From Rhodobacterales bacterium (GTDB lineage: Bacteria; Pseudomonadota; Alphaproteobacteria; Rhodobacterales; Rhodobacteraceae): a DNA stretch of 8,880 bases. A program made the translations under genes and the position numbers. Shown here in pieces: positions 1 to 5,119 of the stretch. The notes below the pieces were generated by a model, which worked only from the letters and a program-made list of their open reading frames with translations, made no database searches and had not been told where the DNA came from. Each line of letters starts with the position of its first letter. The first letter of the stretch is position 1. The stretch covers positions 1 to 8,880 of the forward strand of contig JAACVA010000041.1 in NCBI GenBank assembly GCA_009992615.1. Reading direction: 5' to 3'.

Positions 1-483
1 CAGCGCCTCATAGCTGTCTTCGGCGCTGGCCGTGTCCGCCGTGCGGCCTTTGCGCAGGTCGTTGATCGCGGTGTTCAGCCCTTGAGCCGACACGCCACCG
101 CCCGCCAACGCCTCTTGCGCCTTGGATTTCACCATCGCCAGGGCCATCAGAATTCGTTCAACAGGAACAAAGGCATCGCCCGCTTTTTGGGCCAATTGCT
201 CGGCCTCGGCCAGCACCTTGCCGGTGGACGCATCCAAATAGGTCTGGCCCGCATCGCCCGATACCTTGGGCATTTTGGAAACAGCCAGATCCACCGCTTC
301 GCGCACCTGGGCGGGCTTGCCGCCAGAACTGGAAATCAGGTTTGTCGCCAAGCCCTGTTCATCGTCCAGCAAGGCTTTCAGCAGATGTTCTGGGGAAAGC
401 CGCTGATGACTTTCGCGCATGGCAATCGTCTGGGCGGCCTGAATAAAACCGCGCGACCGCTCGGTGAACTTTTCTAAGTTCAT
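1..483 (-). CDS. clpB: Chaperone ClpB, N-terminal part (gene runs off the left edge)
   Basis: ClpB is a cytosolic hexameric AAA+ disaggregase that works with DnaK to rescue aggregated proteins after heat stress. The window holds only the first 161 codons; both AAA+ modules lie beyond position 1. The visible part is the double Clp N-domain. The first repeat starts around residue 5 (FTERSRGFIQAAQ, then LSPEHLLKALL at 29-39). The second covers about residues 80-145 (TYLDASTGKVLAEAE, then FVPVERILMAL at 105-115). It ends with SAEDSYEAL, which matches the linker just before the first AAA+ module in ClpB proteins. The N-domain distinguishes it well enough from ClpA, whose N-domain is different and binds ClpS. 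The ATG at 483 has a strong Shine-Dalgarno, AGGAG, six bases upstream (within 488-496). A sigma-32-type promoter lies about 80 bases upstream. The reading frame is open to the window edge, with no sign of damage. Confidence 0.95.
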   Translation of the reverse strand, partial: MNLEKFTERSRGFIQAAQTIAMRESHQRLSPEHLLKALLDDEQGLATNLISSSGGKPAQVREAVDLAVSKMPKVSGDAGQTYLDASTGKVLAEAEQLAQKAGDAFVPVERILMALAMVKSKAQEALAGGGVSAQGLNTAINDLRKGRTADTASAEDSYEAL

Positions 484-561
484 GGATCTCTCCTTTGGTT
501 AAGCGCCCGATCTGAAACACCCGCCGTGGCGGCATGGATTGGTGCAGGCCTTGTCCAATGG

Positions 562-590
562 AAATGGGGAGCGGCAACGCCTGTGTCAAG
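562..590 (-). promoter_or_regulatory. Sigma-32 (RpoH) heat-shock promoter of clpB
   Basis: Read on the minus strand, the -35 element is CTTGAC (585-590). After 15 bases comes the -10 element CCCCATTT (562-569). The known RpoH consensus is CTTGAA, 13-15 bases, then CCCCATnT, so the -10 is a full match and the -35 matches in five of six positions. Transcription would start near 555, giving a leader of about 72 bases before the clpB ATG. The leader contains a short palindrome, CCGCC-GT-GGCGG on the plus strand (521-532). Placement directly upstream of a classical heat-shock gene makes chance occurrence unlikely. Confidence 0.8.
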
Positions 591-599
591 ATCGCAACA

Positions 600-633
600 G
601 GCCCACCGGGGCCAACTGAAAGGGGGCTTTCAG
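600..633 (+). promoter_or_regulatory. Tandem leader hairpins enclosing the RBS of the 635-952 gene
   Basis: Two perfect inverted repeats stand side by side directly before the start codon at 635. The first is GGCCC (600-604), loop ACCG, GGGCC (609-613). The second is CTGAAAG (616-622), loop GGGG (623-626), CTTTCAG (627-633), ending one base before the ATG. The only Shine-Dalgarno-like sequence, AAGGGGG (620-626), lies in the upper stem and loop of the second hairpin. In RNA this would partly hide the ribosome binding site. This is seen in the sequence; a regulatory role (temperature, protein or autoregulation) is inference. The palindrome could instead act as DNA, as an operator in the clpB divergent region. 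Confidence 0.5.
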
Positions 634-634
634 A

Positions 635-952
635 ATGACAAATATCGCCACACCTGCCGAGATGCAAATCATCGGCATAACAATCGACGACTGGCGCTTC
701 GAGGCCGCGCCGGGCCGCCACTGCGCCCGTGTGCAATTTCGATATGACCTTGCGCCACGCAATGAAACCGGCACCACCGATTGCATTTGCCACACAGATC
801 TGCCCGAACAGGCGGAACTTGCCGTGATCCGCGATGCGCTGATCGCCAACGCCATTGGCCAACTGCGCCGAATGCCCGAGATGTGGCTGGGTGAGGCCGA
901 CCTGACACTGCGCACATCGACCGAAAATGTGGTTCTCAACACCTCTACATGA
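635..952 (+). CDS. Unrecognised 105-residue protein, divergent from clpB
   Basis: I do not recognise this protein. It is 105 residues, soluble, with no signal peptide or membrane segment. The first half looks beta-rich (IIGITIDDWRFEA, CARVQFRYDL). A helical stretch follows around residues 60-80 (AVIRDALIANAIGQLRRM), then WLGEADLTL. It has three cysteines: C30, and C50 and C52 in a CICH motif (50-53), which could bind metal, though nothing else supports that. Reasons to call it real: codon usage is like that of its neighbours (GCC, CTG, CGC and ATC favoured), a Shine-Dalgarno-like AAGGGGG lies eight bases before the ATG, and it fills the gap between the clpB promoter region and a terminator starting at its stop. 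Competing minus-strand frames here overlap the clpB start and promoter. It stands alone, transcribed toward the ABC operon end. Function unknown. Confidence 0.7.
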   Translation: MTNIATPAEMQIIGITIDDWRFEAAPGRHCARVQFRYDLAPRNETGTTDCICHTDLPEQAELAVIRDALIANAIGQLRRMPEMWLGEADLTLRTSTENVVLNTST

Positions 953-982
953 AAAACAACATCCCGCCCGATAATCGGGGAT
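952..982 (-). terminator. Intrinsic terminator of the ABC transporter operon
   Basis: On the minus strand, ATCCC at 982-978 region pairs with GGGAT at 965-961, around an inner CCGAT-T-ATCGG type stem. The arm is followed by TGTTGTTTTT, with the T-run being A952-A956 on the plus strand. This hairpin plus U-tract lies about 95 bases after the ATPase stop at 1075. It is oriented to stop the transporter operon before it runs into the opposing gene. On the plus strand there is no T-run after the hairpin, so it should not act on the 635-952 gene. The T-run overlaps that gene's stop codon. Confidence 0.55.
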
Positions 983-1074
983 CATGGAGATACTGTGACG
1001 ACCACCTGCGCGCGTTTCGATGTACATTGTTCTCGTGGCGAAGGCATGGGCGGGATCAGGCGACCGCGACACCT

Positions 1075-2160
1075 TCACAGGCGGGGTTGCCCACCCTCGA
1101 CGGGATCGGACAGGATAAGGAAATCCCGCGCCGCGATGCTGATTTCTACCGACTTGCCCACTGCCGGTGGCGGCATGTCGACGCGATTGAACGTGTCGAT
1201 CGTGAATTTCCGCCCGGCAACCTCGGCCGCAATGCGCACGACGGCACCCATGAAATGCACCTCGACAATTTTTGCCGGCAGAACAACCTCACGCGACGGG
1301 TCGCGCCCGAGTTGCACGGCCTCTGGCCGCAGCGCAATGCCCACTGTCTGCCCCGCAGCCACCGGCAACCGCCGGCCGATGACCAGCGGCACATCGTCCA
1401 GCGTTACGCCGCCCGCTGCCTGATCTGTCACAACTGCGTCAAACGTGTTCAGCGTGCCGACAAACCCCGCGACAAACCTGCTTGTCGGGGCGTTATAGAT
1501 TTCGAACGGCGTGCCGATCTGGTCGGCACGACCGCCGTTCATCACAACAACGCGGTCGGACATTGACAATGCCTCTTCCTGATCGTGTGTCACAAAGATT
1601 GTGGTAATGCCCAATCGCTTTTGAATCGCACGGATTTCTGTCCGCAGGCTGACCCGGATCTTGGCGTCCAGCGCCGACAGCGGTTCGTCCAGCAACAACA
1701 CCTTGGGGCGCGGTGCCAAGGCGCGGGCCAGCGCAACCCGCTGCTGCTGTCCGCCGGAAAGTTGAAACGGATAGCGATCGCCCAGATCGCGCAGACCAAT
1801 CAACGCCAGCATTTCCGCAACCCGTGCCCCGCGCTCGGCCCGCCCGACGCCCCCCACCTTCAGCCCGAATGCAACGTTTTCGGCCACCGTCAGGTTGGGA
1901 AACAACGCATAAGCCTGGAACACCATGCCGATGGCGCGCTGGTTCGCACGCAGCGCGACGACATCCTTGCCGTCGATGAAGATGGCCCCTTGCGATGGCG
2001 TTTCAAACCCGCCAACCATGCGCAACACGGTGGTCTTGCCACAGCCCGAAGGCCCCAACAAAGAGATGAACTCACCCTCTTCGACGCCGATGGTGAAATC
2101 CTTGACGACGCGGGTCGCGCCATAGGACTTTTCCAGATTCCTGAGTTCGAGAAACGCCAT
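1075..2160 (-). CDS. ABC importer ATP-binding subunit (iron/polyamine/thiamine/phosphonate type)
   Basis: This 361-residue protein is the cytoplasmic ATPase that powers the importer encoded by the genes before it. All nucleotide-binding motifs are present and intact: Walker A GPSGCGKT (36-43), Q-loop glutamine Q82, signature LSGGQQ (134-139), Walker B VLLLDEP (154-160), D-loop SALD (162-165) and switch histidine H192 in THD. The stretch after about residue 235 is a C-terminal regulatory extension of TOBE type, recognisable by LRPE (277-280) and the beta-rich end. Length and layout match PotA, FbpC, ThiQ-like and PhnT-like subunits. The ATG overlaps the stop of the preceding permease by one base (TGATG), which suggests translational coupling. 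It is the last gene of the operon. The ATPase family does not fix the substrate. Confidence 0.95.
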   Translation of the reverse strand: MAFLELRNLEKSYGATRVVKDFTIGVEEGEFISLLGPSGCGKTTVLRMVGGFETPSQGAIFIDGKDVVALRANQRAIGMVFQAYALFPNLTVAENVAFGLKVGGVGRAERGARVAEMLALIGLRDLGDRYPFQLSGGQQQRVALARALAPRPKVLLLDEPLSALDAKIRVSLRTEIRAIQKRLGITTIFVTHDQEEALSMSDRVVVMNGGRADQIGTPFEIYNAPTSRFVAGFVGTLNTFDAVVTDQAAGGVTLDDVPLVIGRRLPVAAGQTVGIALRPEAVQLGRDPSREVVLPAKIVEVHFMGAVVRIAAEVAGRKFTIDTFNRVDMPPPAVGKSVEISIAARDFLILSDPVEGGQPRL

Positions 2161-2942
2161 CAGCGCTGCGCCCTTGCATGTTTGGAAAACCGGGTGACCA
2201 GTTGAATAAGAGCCATACAGGCCCAGGTAATCGCAAAGGCGATGACTGCCAGCGCGGCAGGCTCATAAGCCTTGTTCGCGCCGAGAATCTGCATGTATGG
2301 GCCAAAGGCCGGCCGGTCGAGCAATGCCGCCATGGTGAATTCGCCGATCACGATGGCAAAGGTCAAAAACGCCCCCGACAACACCGCCGGCAGCACATTG
2401 GGCAAAATCACTTGCGCCAGGATCGTGCCCCACCCCGCCCCCAGACTCTGCGCCGCCTCGGTCAAGGTGGCGACATCGATGGCGCGCAGCCCGGTATCGA
2501 CGGCGCGATACATATAGGGCAGCGCCAGCATCGCATAGCCGAACATCAACAGAATGTTGGTGCCCATGGCCGTGCCTGTCATCGGCAGCCAGCTTGAGGT
2601 GTTGTACAGCCGCAGATACCCAAAAACGACGACAATGGCCGGGATCACCAAAGGCAGCAGTGTCAGGAATTCGACCAGCGGGCGCAGGCCGGGCAGTTTC
2701 AGCCGCACCCAGAACGCCGTCGGCACCACCAGCAGGATGCCGAAGGCGATCGTGAACAGGGCCATGACGACCGAAAACGCAAAGGTCGCCTGAAACTGCG
2801 GATCGGCCAGAACAGCCCTGTAGGCATCCAGTGAATAAACACCGCGCCGCATCGACAACGAAAACTCGGCCATGCCCAACAACGGCAGCGCGAAATAGGT
2901 TGCCCCGAACAGGAACGCGATCCAGGCCATGAACCGGTTCAT
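2160..2942 (-). CDS. ABC importer permease, second subunit
   Basis: This 260-residue inner-membrane permease forms the transport channel as a heterodimer with the preceding permease. About six hydrophobic segments are visible, near residues 5-28, 55-77, 88-110, 128-145, 182-205 and 229-250. The cytoplasmic EAA loop that docks on the ATPase starts at EAAQSLGAG (162-170) and ends in LPNVLPAV, the BPD_transp_1 signature. It resembles PotC/PhnV-like subunits. I chose the ATG at 2942 because it overlaps the upstream stop as ATGA, a classic coupled start. A longer reading to 3260 would put 106 unrelated residues inside the upstream permease gene and is not credible. The Shine-Dalgarno is weak (GGTGG), in line with coupling. 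Substrate unknown. Confidence 0.92.
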   Translation of the reverse strand: MNRFMAWIAFLFGATYFALPLLGMAEFSLSMRRGVYSLDAYRAVLADPQFQATFAFSVVMALFTIAFGILLVVPTAFWVRLKLPGLRPLVEFLTLLPLVIPAIVVVFGYLRLYNTSSWLPMTGTAMGTNILLMFGYAMLALPYMYRAVDTGLRAIDVATLTEAAQSLGAGWGTILAQVILPNVLPAVLSGAFLTFAIVIGEFTMAALLDRPAFGPYMQILGANKAYEPAALAVIAFAITWACMALIQLVTRFSKHARAQR

Positions 2943-3805
2943 TTCAGCCACCGTTCGGCCCGGATGCGCAGCATGATATAGATCATATTCGCGGCCCCGG
3001 TGATGACAATCATCCCGAAGGCCAGCGCATACCCCAGATTGGGCGAGCCCAGAACATCGCCCCGGATCTGCGCATACAGCAGAATCGGCGCAATATTGAG
3101 CGATGGCCCGGTCAGCGCGATCGCCGTCGCCACCGCACCAAAGGCATTGGCGAACAACAGCGCCATCGTGCCCAGGATCGACGGGAACAGGATCGGCAGC
3201 GCCACCATGCGCCAATATTGCAGCCCGGTCGCGCCCAGAACCTCGGCCGCCTCGCGCCACTCGCGCTTCAACCCATCAAGGGCGGGGGTGATGATCAGGA
3301 TCATCAGCGGGATCTGGAAGAACAGGTAGGTGACGATAAGGCCCCAGGTGCTGAGCAGATTCCAGCCATACAGCCGCAGATTGATGCCCAGTTCGGTGCG
3401 CAGATACATGGTGATCAGGCCCGCAGGCCCGATCGTGGCGATAAACGCAAAGGCCAGTGGCACACCGGCAAAGTTCGACGCGACGCCGGAAAAGGTGATC
3501 ATCGGATTTCGCATCTGGCGCGGCAGGCCACCCAGGGTGATGGCGGCGGCAATGGCAAAACCGATTGCACAGCCCAGCAGCGCGGACAGGAAGCTGACCT
3601 TCAGCGACACCCAATAGGCGTTTCGGATTGACGCGGTGTTCAACCCGATGATGTTGTCGAAGGTGAATGCGCCGTCAGGCGTGCGGAACGCGCCAACGAC
3701 TATGTAAAGCGTCGGCAGGATCAGGAAAAGCCCGACAAAAACCGCAAACGGCACAATACCCACCCAGTTGAGCGCACGCGCCCGCACTGCTGCCATACCT
3801 GTCAT
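2939..3805 (-). CDS. ABC importer permease, first subunit
   Basis: This 288-residue inner-membrane protein is the partner permease. The first membrane segment (about 14-40) is followed by a short periplasmic stretch containing AFRTPDGAFTFDNIIGL (39-55), typical of PotB/PhnU/FbpB-like subunits. Further segments lie near 65-90, 103-133, 150-175, 208-232 and 258-280. The EAA loop is EAAEVLGATGLQYWRM (185-200), followed by ALPILFPSI. The start at 3805 has a good Shine-Dalgarno, GAGGAG (3812-3817), with six bases of spacing; the next ATG, three codons in, is less well placed. A strong hairpin lies between this RBS and the binding-protein gene. Its stop overlaps the next permease start by four bases. 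Confidence 0.94.
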   Translation of the reverse strand: MTGMAAVRARALNWVGIVPFAVFVGLFLILPTLYIVVGAFRTPDGAFTFDNIIGLNTASIRNAYWVSLKVSFLSALLGCAIGFAIAAAITLGGLPRQMRNPMITFSGVASNFAGVPLAFAFIATIGPAGLITMYLRTELGINLRLYGWNLLSTWGLIVTYLFFQIPLMILIITPALDGLKREWREAAEVLGATGLQYWRMVALPILFPSILGTMALLFANAFGAVATAIALTGPSLNIAPILLYAQIRGDVLGSPNLGYALAFGMIVITGAANMIYIMLRIRAERWLK

Positions 3806-3824
3806 GGGTTGCTCCTCGACGGAA

Positions 3825-3852
3825 TCCGGCCCCCCAACCGGGGGGGGCCGGA
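3825..3852 (-). promoter_or_regulatory. Strong intercistronic hairpin between binding protein and permease
   Basis: The 59-base gap holds a perfect 11-bp inverted repeat: TCCGGCCCCCC (3825-3835), a six-base loop, and GGGGGGCCGGA (3842-3852). It begins 13 bases after the binding-protein stop and ends seven bases before the permease Shine-Dalgarno. No T-run follows on either strand, so it is not a standard Rho-independent terminator. Such hairpins after binding-protein genes are known, for example in malE-malF, to protect the upstream mRNA and lower expression of the membrane subunits. That role here is inferred. Confidence 0.75.
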
Positions 3853-3864
3853 CGCCACTGTGGC

Positions 3865-4968
3865 TTATTCGACGACGTTCGCGCCGACAACGCTGTCCCA
3901 GCCGGCGACGACCGTGTCGCGGTTGGCGTTGACCGCGTCAAGCGACGGGAAAACGGCGGCATCGTAAGACTCGGCCGGCGGCAGGGCCGCAAGCAGATCT
4001 TCTGATACGGCGCCCTTTTGCACCAGATCGTTGAACCGGATCGGGTGGCAGTATCCAGCCAGCCAGCCCAGTTGACCTTCGTCCGAATACAGATATTCCA
4101 TCCACAGTTTCGCTGCGTTCGGCTGCGGCGCATGGGCACTGATCGCCTGCACATAGACACCCGCCAGAACTGCGTCGGACGGCACTACGATTTCGACCGG
4201 CGGGTTGCCGGCCAGCGTGTCACGGGCGGACAAGGCGTTGTAATCCCACTGGATCACGATCGGCGTCGTTCCCTGGGCCAAAGTGCCAGCCTTGCCGATG
4301 ACCGGCACGAAGTTGCCCGCCGCGTTAAGCTCGGCGAAGAAATCCAGCCCGGCCTGCGCCGCCTCGCTTCCGGGCGCTGCGCCGCGCGCAATGCCCGCCG
4401 CCATCACCGCCAGGATTGCCTGGTTGGACGCGCGCGGATCACCGGCCAGCGCCACGGCGCCCGCATATTCCGGCTTCAGCAGATCGGCAAAGCTGGTGGG
4501 AACCGTGTCGATCATGTCGGTGTTTACCAAAAACGACATCACACCATAATAGTCGCCATACCAAAAGCCGTCGGCATCCTTGGCGTCGGCGGGGATCGTA
4601 TCCCAGGTAGACACCTTATAGGGTTGCAGCAGCCCTTCGTCCTTGGCTGCGGGGCCGAAGGCCAGACCCACGTCAATCACATCGGGGGCCTGCGGGCCGG
4701 TGTTGCCGATGTTCGACCGGATCGCTTCCAGCTCGTCGGCCGATCCCGCGTCGGGGTTCAGTTCGTTGATCGAAATGTTCGGATACTTGGCCTTGAAGCC
4801 GGCAATCACATCGCCATAGCCACACCAGGAATGGGGCAGCGCGATGGTGGTCAGTGTGCCTTCTGCTTCGGCTGCGGCGACAAGTTCGTCCATGGACTGG
4901 GCAAAGCCCTGGGTGGCGGTCATCGTGGCGATGATCGCCGTGGTGACAAGAGCGGTTCTGCGGTTCAT
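3865..4968 (-). CDS. ABC importer periplasmic substrate-binding protein
   Basis: This 367-residue secreted protein captures the substrate and delivers it to the permeases. A Sec signal peptide is clear: positive start MNRR, hydrophobic core, and cleavage expected after GFA (21-23). No lipobox cysteine is present, so it is a soluble periplasmic protein. The mature part reads as a family-1 extracellular solute-binding protein close to the AfuA/PotD group: GFKAKYP (57-63), WYGDYYGVMSFLVNTDMI (136-153), ADLLKPEYAG (161-170), and KLWMEYLYSDEGQL (287-300). Many proteins of this group bind ferric iron, polyamines, thiamine or 2-aminoethylphosphonate. The paired C-terminal tyrosines of ferric-binding proteins are not evident. 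Two cysteines, C49 and C307, could form a disulphide. I chose the ATG at 4968 because it starts the signal peptide and has AGGGAG (4975-4980) six bases upstream. It is the first gene of the operon. Confidence 0.93.
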   Translation of the reverse strand: MNRRTALVTTAIIATMTATQGFAQSMDELVAAAEAEGTLTTIALPHSWCGYGDVIAGFKAKYPNISINELNPDAGSADELEAIRSNIGNTGPQAPDVIDVGLAFGPAAKDEGLLQPYKVSTWDTIPADAKDADGFWYGDYYGVMSFLVNTDMIDTVPTSFADLLKPEYAGAVALAGDPRASNQAILAVMAAGIARGAAPGSEAAQAGLDFFAELNAAGNFVPVIGKAGTLAQGTTPIVIQWDYNALSARDTLAGNPPVEIVVPSDAVLAGVYVQAISAHAPQPNAAKLWMEYLYSDEGQLGWLAGYCHPIRFNDLVQKGAVSEDLLAALPPAESYDAAVFPSLDAVNANRDTVVAGWDSVVGANVVE

Positions 4969-4993
4969 GTGCAACTCCCTGCTGCGTGACGCG

Positions 4994-5010
4994 ACGGGAC
5001 CAGATCCCGT
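4994..5010. promoter_or_regulatory. Palindrome at the expected transcription start of the ABC operon
   Basis: ACGGGA (4994-4999), five bases, then TCCCGT (5005-5010) form a perfect 6-bp inverted repeat. It is 25 bases before the binding-protein ATG. It would overlap the +1 region if the TTGACA at 5037-5042 is the -35 element. It could be an operator for a repressor or a small hairpin in the mRNA leader; the sequence alone does not decide. Confidence 0.4.
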
Positions 5011-5036
5011 TCCACAGTTCTCTACGCGCCTGCATA

Positions 5037-5042
5037 TGTCAA
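5037..5042 (-). promoter_or_regulatory. Candidate -35 element of the ABC operon promoter
   Basis: The minus strand carries an exact TTGACA here, 69 bases upstream of the binding-protein start. At the usual 17-base spacing the -10 would be AACTGT (5014-5019), a poor match to TATAAT. The promoter is therefore either activator-dependent or weak. Direct repeats just upstream at 5053-5072 fit an activator-dependent promoter. Confidence 0.4.
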
Positions 5043-5052
5043 CTTCATGACA

Positions 5053-5072
5053 TGCGGCAGATCCTGCGGCAG
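5053..5072. repeat. Two 8-bp direct repeats upstream of the -35 element
   Basis: TGCGGCAG occurs at 5053-5060 and exactly again at 5065-5072, a period of 12 bases with a 4-base spacer. On the transcribed (minus) strand this reads CTGCCGCA, GGAT, CTGCCGCA and ends 10 bases before the TTGACA. The spacing of about one helical turn and the position upstream of a -35 box fit a dimeric activator site. Next to it, on the far side, is a run of six A on the minus strand (5074-5079). The arrangement recalls Pho boxes but the period (12, not 11) and the bases differ. Confidence 0.4.
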
Positions 5073-5119
5073 CTTTTTTGGGCACCCAGGATCCAGTCCG
5101 AAAGATCATAACCCGTCCG

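Noticed and set aside
586..942. A 118-codon minus-strand frame opposite the 635-952 gene
   Set aside because: It covers the clpB -35 element, is Ser/Arg-rich as expected of an antisense shadow, and has no convincing start; the plus-strand frame has neighbour-like codon use and an RBS.
359..1078. A 239-codon minus-strand frame across the clpB start and the 635-952 gene
   Set aside because: It overlaps the clpB coding start, its RBS and its sigma-32 promoter, has no family resemblance, and its composition is what a shadow frame in GC-rich DNA gives.
949..1566. A 205-codon plus-strand frame at the end of the transporter operon
   Set aside because: It lies antisense to the ATPase, whose motifs are all intact; the Arg/His-rich translation is a shadow.
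4018..4989. A 323-codon plus-strand frame antisense to the binding protein
   Set aside because: The binding protein has a signal peptide, RBS and family motifs; this frame has none and is a typical GC-rich antisense ORF.
5053..5080. Possible plus-strand terminator (GCAG-ATC-CTGC followed by six T)
   Set aside because: The stem is only four base pairs, the T-run is separated from it by six bases, and no plus-strand gene ends here. The direct-repeat reading explains the bases better.
5080..5095. Possible gyrB terminator on the minus strand (GGG-TG-CCC)
   Set aside because: The hairpin is three base pairs and is followed by A's rather than T's on the minus strand, so it is not an intrinsic terminator.
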